From contig NZ_FTPB01000003.1 of NCBI RefSeq assembly GCF_900155595.1, forward strand, positions 62,001 to 126,000: a DNA stretch of 64,000 bases. Reading direction: 5' to 3'. Positions 8,048-17,158 of this stretch are shown one piece after another. Within the stretch, counting starts at the first letter, position 1, and each line of letters opens with the position of its first letter. The notes under the pieces were generated by a model. The model did not search any database, had not been told where the DNA came from, and worked only from the letters and a program-made list of their open reading frames with translations. Both the position numbers and the translations under genes were made by a program. The stretch comes from Actinomyces mediterranea (GTDB lineage: Bacteria > Actinomycetota > Actinomycetes > Actinomycetales > Actinomycetaceae).

Positions 8048-10630
8048 ATGCCCGGCCTGAACCTCACCCGCGACGAGGCGTCTGAGCGCGCCGACATCCT
8101 GTCGGTGCACCACTACGACATCGATCTGGATCTCACGACGGGCGCCGCCGATTTCCGTTCTCATACGCGCATCGAGTTCGATGCCGTTCCTGGGGCCTCC
8201 TCCTTCGCCGATCTCGTGTCGACGAATGTCCGCTCCATCCGCCTCAACGGCGCCGATATTGACCCGTCGGCCCATCAGGACCATCGGATCGGCCTCGATT
8301 CGCTCGCCGAGCACAATGTGCTCGAAGTCGACGCCGACTGCCAGTACATGCACACGGGTGAAGGACTCCACCGCTTCACCGATCCTGCGGATGGCAAGGA
8401 CTACTGCTATTCCCAGTTCGAGGTGCCCGACGCGCGCCGCGTGTACACGACTTTCGAACAGCCCGACCTCAAGGCGACATTCACTGTGACGGTGACCGTG
8501 CCCGCGGGATGGGTGGTCTTCTCGAATGCGCCGACCCCCGAGCCCGAGAAGTCGCCATCCGCGTGGATCTATCGCTTCGCCGAGACGGAGCGCATGTCGA
8601 CGTATATCACGGCGATCGTCGCCGGACCCTACGAGGGCGTCAAGGATTCGCTCGTCTCCACCGACGGGCGCACCATCGACCTGGGCGTCTGGTGCCGCGC
8701 ATCCCTGCTCGAACACCTCGACTCCGACCGGATCCTCGATATCACCCGCAAGGGATTCGCCTTCTTCGAGAAGCAGTACGGCATCGCCTACCCCTTCACG
8801 AAGTACGACCAGATTTTCGTCCCCGAATACAACGCCGGGGCGATGGAGAACGCGGGCTGCGTGACATTCCGTGACGCCTACGTCTTCCGCACCCGCCCGA
8901 CTGCCGCACAGCTGGAGACGCGCGCCAATACGATCCTTCACGAACTCGCCCATATGTGGTTCGGCGACCTGGTGACCATGAAGTGGTGGAACGACTTGTG
9001 GCTTAACGAGTCCTTCGCCGAGTACATGAGCCACCTTGCTCTCGCAGAGGGCACGGAGTTCACTGATGCGTGGACCGGGTTCATGCTCCGCAAAGACTGG
9101 GGGCTCAAGCAGGATCAGCTGCCCACCACCCACCCGATTAAGGCGGAGATCCGCGACCTCGCCGACGTCGAGGTGAACTTCGACGGCATCACCTACGCCA
9201 AAGGAGCCTCCGTGCTGCGACAACTCGTCTCCTACGTCGGGCGCGACGCCTTCTTCGAGGGCCTGCACGCCTACCTGACGGCCCACTCCTACGCCAATGC
9301 GACGCTCGCCGATCTGCTCTCCGAATTGGAGACGACCTCGGGCCGCGACCTGTCCGCCTGGGCGAGGGTCTGGCTCGAGGAGGCCGGGGTGACGCTGCTG
9401 CGCCCCACCGTCGAATTGAGTGACGACGACACGATCACGACCCTCGCGGTCATCCAGGAGTTCTTCTCCGAGGGCTCCTCGCTGCGGCCGCATCGCATGG
9501 CGGTCGCGGGGTACTCCCTTAACGAGCGGGGCTCGCTCGCGCGCATCTTCCATGAGGAACTTGACGTCGACGGCGAGCGCACCGAGATCGCCTCCGCTCG
9601 GGGGCTCAGGCGTCCGGACCTCATCCTCCTCAACGACGGGGACCTCGCCTATGCGAAGATCCGCATGGATGACGAGTCCCTCGCCTTCGCCACCCGTCAT
9701 ATCGACGCGATCACGGATTCGCTGACCCGCGGCATCGTCACGGCGATCGCATGGGATATGACGCGCGATGGGGAGATGTCGGCGCACGACTTCCTGACGA
9801 TGGCGACGGCCACCATTTCGCGAGAGACGAATATGTCGATGTTGCAGCTCGTCCTGCGCCACATTGAAGAAGCGGTCCGCACCTTCGTCGCCCCCGAGCG
9901 CCGCGACGGGGCCCTCGCCGGAGTCGCTCGCGATCTGCTGTTCCTCGCCCGCACCGCCGAGGCCGGGTCGGATTCCCAGAACATGCTGGTGCGTGCAGCG
10001 GCCCGGGCCGCGACCGCCGATGACCAATTCGCGGCGATCAAGGCGCTCTACGACGGGACGGATACCCTGTCGGGGCTTGACCTCGACCTCGACTGCCGGT
10101 GGACGCTGCTGACATCACTCGTGCGCGGCGGCGCCGCAGGCGAGGACGAGATCGCCGCCCTCGAGGCGGAGGACGGCACGATGACCGGCCACCAGAACGC
10201 CGCCTGTGCCCGGGCTGCACTCGATGATCCGGATAACAAGCGGCGGGTCTTCGACGCCGTCGTCTCCGACCAGTCGATTCCCAATGATACGCGCTGGGCG
10301 ATGGTGTCGGGCTTCTGGGCTCAGGCTCGCACCTCCCCCCAGTCCTACGCCCCCTTCGTCGAGGACTACTTCAATGCTCTTGAGCGCGTATGGGCGGACA
10401 ACACCTTCCACACGGCCGAGGACATCGTCACCCTCATGTTCCCTTCGGATATTGCCGGATATGCGGATGGCGTCGACCTCGTGGTGAGTGGACAAAAGTG
10501 GATTGACGCCCACCCGGACGCGTCGGCGGCACTCATCCGCATCATCCGTGAGCGCATGGATGTCGCCCGCCGCCAAGTGGAAGCGCAGGCGGCCGACAAG
10601 CAGCAGATCACTCCCCCTCGCGGCGACTAG
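8048..10630 (+). CDS. pepN: Aminopeptidase N (M1 family)
   Basis: This is an 860-residue M1 zinc aminopeptidase that removes N-terminal residues from peptides in the cytoplasm. It shows the substrate-binding GAMEN motif near residue 263 and the zinc site HELAH near residue 297, followed 18 residues later by the glutamate ligand in NESFAEYM. An ERAP1-like helical C-terminal domain fills the second half. The ATG is preceded by GAAAGGTG. Its stop overlaps the convergent sirtuin gene stop by 4 bp (CTAG shared). With the PepO-like enzyme upstream it probably serves peptide turnover. Confidence 0.95.
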   Translation: MPGLNLTRDEASERADILSVHHYDIDLDLTTGAADFRSHTRIEFDAVPGASSFADLVSTNVRSIRLNGADIDPSAHQDHRIGLDSLAEHNVLEVDADCQYMHTGEGLHRFTDPADGKDYCYSQFEVPDARRVYTTFEQPDLKATFTVTVTVPAGWVVFSNAPTPEPEKSPSAWIYRFAETERMSTYITAIVAGPYEGVKDSLVSTDGRTIDLGVWCRASLLEHLDSDRILDITRKGFAFFEKQYGIAYPFTKYDQIFVPEYNAGAMENAGCVTFRDAYVFRTRPTAAQLETRANTILHELAHMWFGDLVTMKWWNDLWLNESFAEYMSHLALAEGTEFTDAWTGFMLRKDWGLKQDQLPTTHPIKAEIRDLADVEVNFDGITYAKGASVLRQLVSYVGRDAFFEGLHAYLTAHSYANATLADLLSELETTSGRDLSAWARVWLEEAGVTLLRPTVELSDDDTITTLAVIQEFFSEGSSLRPHRMAVAGYSLNERGSLARIFHEELDVDGERTEIASARGLRRPDLILLNDGDLAYAKIRMDDESLAFATRHIDAITDSLTRGIVTAIAWDMTRDGEMSAHDFLTMATATISRETNMSMLQLVLRHIEEAVRTFVAPERRDGALAGVARDLLFLARTAEAGSDSQNMLVRAAARAATADDQFAAIKALYDGTDTLSGLDLDLDCRWTLLTSLVRGGAAGEDEIAALEAEDGTMTGHQNAACARAALDDPDNKRRVFDAVVSDQSIPNDTRWAMVSGFWAQARTSPQSYAPFVEDYFNALERVWADNTFHTAEDIVTLMFPSDIAGYADGVDLVVSGQKWIDAHPDASAALIRIIRERMDVARRQVEAQAADKQQITPPRGD

Positions 10631-11448
10631 CCTCCCAGGCGCACCGCGAGGGCGTCGAGCGCCGTGCTCGTTCCCGACTCGATGCGCACATCGGCAAAAC
10701 GGTCCACCTCCGTTGGCCCGCGGTTGATGACGGCGAGCGTTGCGCCGGATCGCAGGGCCTCTTGGACGACCCATCTGCCCGTCGACACGACGAGTGAGGT
10801 GCCGGCGACGAGGACGACTCGACATCGGCATGCCGCATCCAATGCGGGGCCGAACGCCGCTTCGGGCAGTCCCTCGCCGAACATGACGATGGAGGGTTTG
10901 AGCATCCCGCCACAGGCATCGCAATAGGCGGGCGTGAAGGTGCAGGCCTCGGCGCGGGCGCGGTCCGCCTCGGGCGTGATGTCGACGTGTGCGGGGTCGG
11001 TGTCGTGCGGGCAGTCGGGGTTGAGCGCGCTCAGCCTCTCCGAGAGCTCTGCTCGGGTGGTACGGCGCCCGCAGTCGAGGCAGTCGACGGTGTCGTAGCG
11101 ACCGTGGAGCTCCCACAGGTGCTGTACTCCGGCTCGTGCATCGAGGCGGTCAATGTTCTGGGTCGCGACGCCGATGAGGTGTTCTGAGCGTTCGAGCGCC
11201 GCCAGTGCCCAATGCCCCGGGTTCGGTTCGAGATTCTCGAGGGCGAGCCATGTCGCCTCATTGCGGTACCAGAGCCAGCGGTACCACACCGGGTCGGAGA
11301 CGAACATGTCGAGTTCGACGGGCGGTTTGGGCGTCGATCCCGTCCCCCGGTAGTCGGGCAGACCCGAGTCGGTGGATAGTCCCGCGCCAGTAACCGCGAG
11401 GAGGCCGCCCCCTGCGCACATCTCCGCGAGCTCATCGATTCCACTCAT
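10627..11448 (-). CDS. NAD-dependent protein deacylase of the Sir2 family
   Basis: This is a 273-residue sirtuin that would remove acyl groups from lysine using NAD. The NAD-binding GAGLSTDSGLPDYRG motif is at residues 21-35, followed by TQNIDRLD and the catalytic histidine in LHGRYD. Two cysteine pairs (CLDC and CDAC) frame a zinc ribbon with a longer than usual insert containing an extra NPDC. The KPSIVMFGE segment is conserved in the family. The gene is monocistronic as far as can be seen and is convergent with pepN. Substrates cannot be inferred from context. Confidence 0.93.
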   Translation of the reverse strand: MSGIDELAEMCAGGGLLAVTGAGLSTDSGLPDYRGTGSTPKPPVELDMFVSDPVWYRWLWYRNEATWLALENLEPNPGHWALAALERSEHLIGVATQNIDRLDARAGVQHLWELHGRYDTVDCLDCGRRTTRAELSERLSALNPDCPHDTDPAHVDITPEADRARAEACTFTPAYCDACGGMLKPSIVMFGEGLPEAAFGPALDAACRCRVVLVAGTSLVVSTGRWVVQEALRSGATLAVINRGPTEVDRFADVRIESGTSTALDALAVRLGG

Positions 11449-11510
11449 AGCGCCTCCCCTGTCGTAGCATCGCTCCCCACCCTATGCCCGCCCCGGTTGT
11501 AATAGGCGCC

Positions 11511-11587
11511 GTCGTCAAAAGGACGATGCCCCCCAGTGAAAAGTTGACGACACGGCCGTCGGCGATGATCGCACCCTTGTCAAAAGG
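11511..11587. repeat. Intergenic dyad element with repeated GTCAAAAGG
   Basis: The 475-bp gap between the sirtuin start and the DUF3737 gene holds no convincing gene. A perfect 8-bp inverted repeat, GTCGTCAA at 11511-11518 and TTGACGAC at 11544-11551, encloses a G/C-run-containing spacer. The 9-mer GTCAAAAGG occurs at 11514-11522 and again at 11579-11587. This could be an operator, a small extragenic repeat or a mobile-element remnant; I cannot tell which. Confidence 0.45.
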
Positions 11588-11924
11588 CCACGTCATCGGG
11601 GCGGGCGCGCAAGTCGTGCGCTTGACCCACTGTATGCCTGTATGAGGCGCATGTCGACACATATTGTTTATCATCTCAATAAATAGATGGCGTCGTAGCC
11701 GCCTCGAATCCGCGACGCTCATGATCCTCCTCGGGACTTGTAAGCAGACACTGTCACCAGGGAGTTGATGGCGCGGATCGCGCCATCGACGGACGCTTCA
11801 ATGGACGGCTTGGGCTGCGCAAGTCGAATAGCACCGATTGAACGCCATATGGACTCCGGTGGCCGCTTGTGCGCCCCGGGCGCATAGTGGAAGCATCGAC
11901 CATCGACAGGGGGCAGGCATCTGC

Positions 11925-12764
11925 ATGGACACTGTGGCACAGCAGCGATTCACCGGGGAGCGGGCACTGTTCAAGGCCCGCGATCTGACCATCACCGATT
12001 CAGTCTTCGACAACGGTGAGAGCCCTCTGAAGGAGTCGGCCCGCATCAGCATCGACGATTCGATCTTCCGCTGGAAGTACCCCCTGTGGTACTGCCGGGA
12101 CATCACAGTCGCCAATAGTGCTTTCCTCACCATGGCCCGGGCGGGCATCTGGTACACACGGGACGTCGACCTCGTCAATTGCACCTACCAAGCGCCCAAG
12201 GGCATCCGCCGCTGCTCGGACGTCACCATCACCGATACCGCCTTCACCGACGCCCAGGAGACCCTGTGGTGGAACGAGCGCATCACCCTCGCGAATGTCA
12301 CCGCATCGGGCGACTACTTCGCCAAGGACTGCACCGACATTCGAGTAACGGGCCTTCGGCTCGTCGGCAACTACGCCTTCGACTCGTGCCGCAACGTCCT
12401 CGTCGAGGATTCCCATCTGCTCGCCAAAGACGCGTTCTGGAACTGTGAGAACGTCATCGTGCGCAACTCGTTCATCACCGGGGAGTATCTGGGTTGGAAC
12501 ACCCGTGCCCTCACCCTGGAGAACTGCACGATCGAGAGTCTCCAGGGGCTGTGCTACGTCAATGGCCTGACGATGCGCAACTGCCGACTCATCAACACGA
12601 CTCTCGCATTCGAGTACTGTACGGACATCGACGCCGAGATCACGACGACAGTCGATTCGATCCTCAACCCCGTCAATGGGCGGATCCGCGCCGCAGGATT
12701 CGGCCAGATCACTATCGACGACCCCGATATCGACCCCGCCCGCACTCGGCTCATCACGGAGTAA
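11925..12764 (+). CDS. DUF3737 family right-handed beta-helix protein
   Basis: This encodes a 279-residue protein made almost entirely of short repeated strands of the pattern (I/V)T(I/V)xDSxF, xxNCTxxxxxG and xxRNSF, alternating with Trp/Tyr-rich turns. This fits a parallel beta-helix like the one assigned to DUF3737. There is no signal peptide. The ATG at 11925 follows an AGGGGG ribosome site; an open extension to 11838 is unlikely to be translated. Its stop is 2 bp before the MalY-like start, so the two genes are almost certainly co-transcribed. The biochemical function of DUF3737 is unknown; pectate-lyase-like topology alone does not imply a sugar substrate. Confidence 0.8.
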   Translation: MDTVAQQRFTGERALFKARDLTITDSVFDNGESPLKESARISIDDSIFRWKYPLWYCRDITVANSAFLTMARAGIWYTRDVDLVNCTYQAPKGIRRCSDVTITDTAFTDAQETLWWNERITLANVTASGDYFAKDCTDIRVTGLRLVGNYAFDSCRNVLVEDSHLLAKDAFWNCENVIVRNSFITGEYLGWNTRALTLENCTIESLQGLCYVNGLTMRNCRLINTTLAFEYCTDIDAEITTTVDSILNPVNGRIRAAGFGQITIDDPDIDPARTRLITE

Positions 12765-12766
12765 GC

Positions 12767-13945
12767 ATGCCCTCCCCCTTCGACGCTCTTTTCGATCAAC
12801 CCGTCAACCGTCGCGGTATCGGCTCCTACGCGTGGAATATCGATGACGGCGAATTGCCGATGTGGGTGGCGGATATGGATTTTACGACCGCGCCCGCGAT
12901 CATCGACGCCATCGGCGCACGCCTTCAGAACGGCACCTTCGGCTATTCGATCATCCCCGACTCCTTCGCCCAGTCGGTGCGATCGTGGTGGCAGCGCAGG
13001 CATGATGTCGATTTCCCCGAAGGATCCATCATCTTCTCCAGCGGCGTCATCCCGATCATCTCCTCCGCTGTGCGCTCATTGACGAATGTGGCCGAGTACG
13101 TGTTGATCCAGCCACCCGTGTACAACATGTTCTACAACTCGATCGCGAATAACGGTCGGCGCATCATGTCCTCCCCCTTGAAAGAGCAGTACGGGGAGTA
13201 CTCCATGGATTGGAAGGATCTCGAGGCCGCGCTGTCCCACCCCCAGTGCACCCTCATGATCTTGTGCAACCCCCACAATCCGACGGGGACCGCGTGGGAT
13301 GCGCCGACTCTCGCCCGCCTGGGCGACCTGTGCGCCGCGAACGGCGTCACCGTCCTCTCCGACGAGATCCACTGCGATGTCATGGCCCCGGGCAAACGCC
13401 ACACGCCCTTCGCCGCTGCCTCGCCCACCTGCAGGGATATCGCTGTAACCTGCGGATCTCCGTCGAAGGCCTTCAATATTGCGGGACTGCACGCCGCCTA
13501 TTGCATTGTGGAGAACCCCCGGCTGCGGGCGCGCGTCGAGCGCGGACTCAACACCGACGAGGTCGCCGAGCCCAATGCGTTCGCCGTGGGCGCCCTCGTC
13601 GCCGCCTATAACGAGGGCGAAGAATGGCTGGACGCGGCATGCGCCTATATCGACGCCAATAAGCGCGAAGCGGTCGCCGACATCAACGAGCACTGTTCCG
13701 GCGCGCACGCCCTCGACTCCGAGGCGACCTATCTCGTGTGGGTCGACTGCTCCGGGTTCATGCGCGAACGCGGATTCGAGGATTCGAAGGAACTCGCCTC
13801 CCACATTCGCAAGACGACAGGACTGGTCCTGTCTCCCGGCTCCATCTACGGCGAGCCCGGGCGCACATTCATCCGTATGAATGTCGCGACCTGCAAGGAG
13901 CGCCTGAGGGATGGCCTCCAGCGCTTCGCACGGGCGCTGGCGTAG
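12767..13945 (+). CDS. MalY/PatB-type PLP-dependent C-S lyase (cystathionine beta-lyase)
   Basis: This is a 392-residue fold-type I aminotransferase-class protein of the MalY/PatB subgroup. Hallmarks are WVADMDF near residue 33, NPHNPTG near 168, SDEIHCD near 198 and the PLP-binding lysine in SPSKAFN (Lys234). Members usually cleave cystathionine or cysteine conjugates to a thiol, pyruvate and ammonia. It is translated immediately after the DUF3737 gene (2-bp gap), pointing to a shared role. True aminotransferase activity is a less likely alternative. Confidence 0.88.
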   Translation: MPSPFDALFDQPVNRRGIGSYAWNIDDGELPMWVADMDFTTAPAIIDAIGARLQNGTFGYSIIPDSFAQSVRSWWQRRHDVDFPEGSIIFSSGVIPIISSAVRSLTNVAEYVLIQPPVYNMFYNSIANNGRRIMSSPLKEQYGEYSMDWKDLEAALSHPQCTLMILCNPHNPTGTAWDAPTLARLGDLCAANGVTVLSDEIHCDVMAPGKRHTPFAAASPTCRDIAVTCGSPSKAFNIAGLHAAYCIVENPRLRARVERGLNTDEVAEPNAFAVGALVAAYNEGEEWLDAACAYIDANKREAVADINEHCSGAHALDSEATYLVWVDCSGFMRERGFEDSKELASHIRKTTGLVLSPGSIYGEPGRTFIRMNVATCKERLRDGLQRFARALA

Positions 13946-14005
13946 GGGGTATTGCACAGGTCGGGCATGTTCAACGGCAGCGACCGCTAGCCGACGCTGT
14001 TTACG

Positions 14006-14718
14006 AGTCAGTGACACGAGCGGGACCACCTGCGCTCCATCAGGGCGTCGGAAAGCGAGTCCCCTACCCGTGATGATCACTCGGATGTTGTCCGGATAAA
14101 GCGAAGGATCGATCTTATCGGCGAAGCGGGTAGGGCTCTTGGCTGCTTGGTCGATGACTTGTGAATGCCACCCGAGCTTGACTTCAACGAGGAGCACGGG
14201 CCCCTCTGGATACTCGACGATGGCATTAGCCTCTGCGCCCATGGTGTCTCAGGCGTGGCTCACCATCTGCCCGGAATAGACGCAGATCGTGAATGACCTG
14301 TGACTCGAATAGCTGATCGGTGTAGCGCAGATCCCGCATCAGCATGGCAGGCGTCGCATTGAGCGCAGCGACGGCCAATGAAGGATCGGCAAGACGACGC
14401 TGTGCTCTCTTGATGCAGCCTTGCCTTCGAGCGCAGGAGGCTCGACCACGCCGGTTGGTCATCCAACGCGAGGACACGGGTCAGAGGACTCAGATATTGT
14501 CGCTCCGCATCGCGGGAGAGCTGCGCGCCCGCAGCCAGTGTCGATACCGTCATCTCGGTCGCAATACCACGCGCGAGGGCAACCAGCAGTCGTCGCATGC
14601 GCAGCGGATCGTGAGCGACTTCTACTCCTTGGGGCACATCAACCTTCACGAGTGACGTGACATAGTCGCGCACGGCCTCGATCGCCGCATCAGAAGACTC
14701 TCCGACAGAGTCGAGGCT
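14006..14718 (-). pseudogene. Degraded DUF4143 (AAA-type ATPase) C-terminal relic
   Basis: Pieces of a DUF4143 domain lie in consecutive order but in different frames. Around 14718-14420 there is a segment with DPLRMRRLLVALARG and the helix ending RQYLSPLTRVLAL. Around 14410-14280 there is ADPSLAVAALNATP with LFESQVIHDLR. Around 14242-14009 there is the nuclease-like ANAIVEY..LVEVKLG with the ending RRPDGAQVVPLVSL. At least two frameshifts separate these, and the N-terminal AAA ATPase half is absent (a stop lies just upstream of 14718). DUF4143 ATPases are common single-gene accessory elements. This one is dead unless the sequence contains errors. No gene is seen from 14719 to the tRNA. Confidence 0.75.
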
Positions 14719-14926
14719 AAGTGTCTATAAGGCCGGAACCGTCTCGATCAACGGGTCCTCTTTTTATCTTGGAGGACGCCCAATAAGGTGAAAAAACCTG
14801 GCCTGGGACGAGGAAAGCATTACAGTGCTCTGCCGCAGAGTATCTTCGACAACCATGCCCCCACATCACAAGACCAACTGTCAAGGATATCCTGATACAT
14901 CACGTATTTCAGTGTCTCGTAAACCT

Positions 14927-14958
14927 TTTAGCGGACGCCAAACAATTTAGCGGATACC
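14927..14958. repeat. Two direct copies of TTTAGCGGAYRCC
   Basis: TTTAGCGGACGCC (14927-14939) and TTTAGCGGATACC (14946-14958) are 11/13 identical with a 19-bp period, in a relatively A/T-rich stretch upstream of the DUF4143 relic. They may be a protein-binding site or recombination scar. No function is established. Confidence 0.45.
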
Positions 14959-15144
14959 GTCCCAGCGTCCTCAGGGCACCCAGTCCAACCTCTAAAACCG
15001 TCCTCATTCCATCCTCGCGAGCTCGATCAGGCCGTCACCGAGAAACCCCATCAACAGCCAGAAACCCGCGATAACAAGTAAAAACACCCATTCCAATACG
15101 CCAACCCGACCAAGCCGGGCTTTGTATCAAAATGAGCGTCAAAA

Positions 15145-15220
15145 TGGTGGAGCTAAGGGGATTCGAACCCCTGACCTCTTCCATGCCATGGAAGCGCGCT
15201 ACCAACTGCGCCATAGCCCC
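15145..15220 (-). tRNA. tRNA-Ala(GGC)
   Basis: The minus strand folds into a full cloverleaf of 76 nt with an encoded CCA end. The acceptor GGGGCTA pairs with TAGCTCC, giving a G3-U70 wobble, the alanine identity element. The anticodon stem CTTCC/GGAAG encloses ATGGCAT, placing GGC at positions 34-36. The T arm contains GGTTCGAATCC. It lies alone between the phosphatase gene and the decayed DUF4143 region. The overlapping open frame is not a gene. Confidence 0.97.
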
Positions 15221-15321
15221 GTCTTCAGTTGAATGCCGCCCCACGGCGACCTGTTAAGAGTAGCGGGAGCAGAGCCGATCCGGCAAATCCTCCGCCTGTG
15301 CAGGTCACCACAACGCCCTCG

Positions 15322-16068
15322 TCAAGCGCCGAGAATATCCTCACGATGCCCGATATTGTGCGAGGTCAAGCGCCAGGACGCCCGTCCTGATGCGCCCGAG
15401 CCCCCACCGCCCATGCGCACGACCTCCGACCAATGGCAGTTGTCCAACCCCCGCAATCCGTCGAAGGACAGGGGATTCAAACCGAGCAGGGTGAGGATAC
15501 CCCGGATAATCGCACTGCCGTGTGAGACGACGACAAGGGTCGACTCCTTCCCCGCCGACCTCGCCGCGTCCTCGCACGCGTCGCGCATTCGAGCGCCAAC
15601 CGCGTCCGAACGCTCGATTCCGGCCTCGGCGCATTCGCCGGTATCGCGCCATTGAGCGAGTTCAGCGGCGTGCGTCTGTTCGATCTGGATCGTCGTGAAC
15701 CCCTCGAAGACGCCGTAGTCGCGCTCGATGAGGCGCTCATCGACACTCAGACCATCGACGTCTGCGCCCGCATCGAGGAAACAAGCATGCAGGATCTGCG
15801 CCGTCTCGTGAGCGCGCGACAGAGGCGAGCACACAATCTGAATGCGGGACCTGGCCTGAGGAGCGACATTGACGCCGACCTGAGCGCTCGGGGACAGGAC
15901 CCGTGACGCCAGAACGGCACCCGCCTCGCGGGCCTGCCTGCGACCGCGCTCATTAAGAGGCCGATCAATGATGCCCTGGAAGCGGCGCTCCACATTGAAA
16001 TCCGTTTGCCCGTGGCGGACGAAGACAATCCGACGAGCGCCCCTGCCCGCCTGAGAATCGCCGCTCAT
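15322..16068 (-). CDS. Histidine phosphatase (phosphoglycerate mutase-like) family protein
   Basis: This encodes 248 residues with the phosphohistidine motif RHGQTDFN near residue 17 and LNERGRRQA soon after. Arg-His partners follow in CSPLSRAHETA, the acid residue lies in ERDYGVFEG, and the second catalytic histidine is in VVVSHGSAIIRG. The substrate is not predictable; relatives include cofactor-dependent mutases, acid phosphatases and cobalamin or sugar-phosphate phosphatases. The ATG at 16068 overlaps the rsfS stop by 4 bp, so it is part of the obg-proB-proA-nadD-rsfS unit, where such a gene is commonly found in actinobacteria. Confidence 0.88.
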   Translation of the reverse strand: MSGDSQAGRGARRIVFVRHGQTDFNVERRFQGIIDRPLNERGRRQAREAGAVLASRVLSPSAQVGVNVAPQARSRIQIVCSPLSRAHETAQILHACFLDAGADVDGLSVDERLIERDYGVFEGFTTIQIEQTHAAELAQWRDTGECAEAGIERSDAVGARMRDACEDAARSAGKESTLVVVSHGSAIIRGILTLLGLNPLSFDGLRGLDNCHWSEVVRMGGGGSGASGRASWRLTSHNIGHREDILGA

Positions 16069-16436
16069 GCGCCGACCCCCGCCTGAGTTCCCACGTGGGT
16101 GATCGTGCCGTCGGCCCACAACTTCTCCAGGGCGTAGAAGCGTCGATCTTCGTCCACCATGACATGGATGACGCAGTCCGTGTAGTCGATGAGGATCCAC
16201 CGGGCACCAGAGCGCCCCTCGATATGGGCGGGCTCGATGTGCAGTTCGTGTGCGACGCGGTCCATGATCTCTTCGGCGATTGCGCGCACTTGGCGCTCAG
16301 TGGGGGCGGAGAGGATGAGGAAATACTGGGCGATTGCGAGCCTGGCCGAAACGTCGACGAGAACGGGATCCTCTGCCAGTTTGTCCGATGCCGCTTCTAC
16401 GGCTGCTTCGACGAGGGTTCGTGTCTCATCCGACAC
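16065..16436 (-). CDS. rsfS: Ribosome silencing factor RsfS
   Basis: This 123-residue RsfS/Iojap family protein would bind L14 on the large subunit and block subunit joining in starvation. The core is visible as ARLAIAQYFLILSAPTERQV, EGRSGARWILIDY and the terminal FYALEKLW. I chose the GTG at 16436 because GAAGGAG lies 5 nt upstream; a TTG further upstream at 16463 is less likely. It sits directly after nadD, its classic neighbour. Confidence 0.93.
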   Translation of the reverse strand: MSDETRTLVEAAVEAASDKLAEDPVLVDVSARLAIAQYFLILSAPTERQVRAIAEEIMDRVAHELHIEPAHIEGRSGARWILIDYTDCVIHVMVDEDRRFYALEKLWADGTITHVGTQAGVGA

Positions 16437-16459
16437 AGCGGCTCCTTCACATGGTCCGG

Positions 16460-17158
16460 TCAATAATACGTATTCCGATACAGATCATACTTATTGATGT
16501 ACTGGACGACACCATCGGGGACGAGATACCACGCGGGCTTGCCAGCGCTGACACGCGAGCGCACATCCGTTGAGGAGATCGCCATGGCGGGCACCTCCAC
16601 CAGGGATACGGCATTGCGGGGGAGACCCTTCGGGTCGAGTGCGTGACCCGGGCGCGTCACCCCGATGAAGTGCGCCATGTCGAAGAGCCTCGCCGCATCC
16701 TTCCACTGCGCGATCTGCGTGAGGGCGTCCGCGCCGGTGATGAAGTAGAAGTCCGTGTCCGGGTACTCGCCGTGCAAGTCCGTCAGCGTGTCAATCGTGT
16801 AGGTCGTCTGCCCGCGGTCGATGTCGACGCGCGACACCGTGAACCGGGGGTTCGAGGCGGTCGCGATGACCGTCATGAGGTAGCGGTGCTCCGCGTCGGT
16901 CACCTGATGCCCCGCTTTGAAGGGCTGCATGGCGGCGGGAACGAAGATCACCTGGTCGAGGGCGAACACCTCCATCACCTCAGAGGCCGCGACGAGGTGC
17001 CCGTGGTGAATGGGGTCGAAGGTGCCGCCCATGATGCCGATCGATCGGCGAGGGCGCCCCGCGGAGAACTCCTTCGCGGCGCTCGTCGTCACCGATCGCC
17101 TCGACGGCGACGGCTGCGGTGCGCCGACCTCGCCCGTCGGAGTGTGCTCGTCGCTCAT
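16460..17158 (-). CDS. nadD: Nicotinate-nucleotide adenylyltransferase
   Basis: This 232-residue enzyme joins nicotinate mononucleotide to ATP, giving deamido-NAD. After a roughly 38-residue polar N-terminal extension, the nucleotidyltransferase motif [12 protein letters not shown] is followed by [10 protein letters not shown], the FITGADAL segment and the C-terminal [14 protein letters not shown] (ISSTxIR type). The ATG overlaps the proA stop by 4 bp. The extension could mean a later start, but a GTG or ATG closer to the domain lacks a clear ribosome site. Confidence 0.95.
   Translation of the reverse strand: MSDEHTPTGEVGAPQPSPSRRSVTTSAAKEFSAGRPRRSIGIMGGTFDPIHHGHLVAASEVMEVFALDQVIFVPAAMQPFKAGHQVTDAEHRYLMTVIATASNPRFTVSRVDIDRGQTTYTIDTLTDLHGEYPDTDFYFITGADALTQIAQWKDAARLFDMAHFIGVTRPGHALDPKGLPRNAVSLVEVPAMAISSTDVRSRVSAGKPAWYLVPDGVVQYINKYDLYRNTYY

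Noticed and set aside
8018-10027. A long open frame antisense to pepN (and similar antisense frames over other genes)
   Set aside because: High-GC codon bias opens the opposite strand; the translations show no domains, and the true genes on the other strand are unambiguous.
11432-11722. A minus-strand frame of 96 codons with an AGGAGGA-like site, overlapping the sirtuin start
   Set aside because: Mixed composition, no recognisable motif, ribosome site too close to the ATG, and it spans the repeat element; coding is not supported.
15035-15244. A short frame across the tRNA-Ala gene
   Set aside because: The sequence folds as a complete tRNA with CCA; the peptide is a familiar tRNA-translation artefact.
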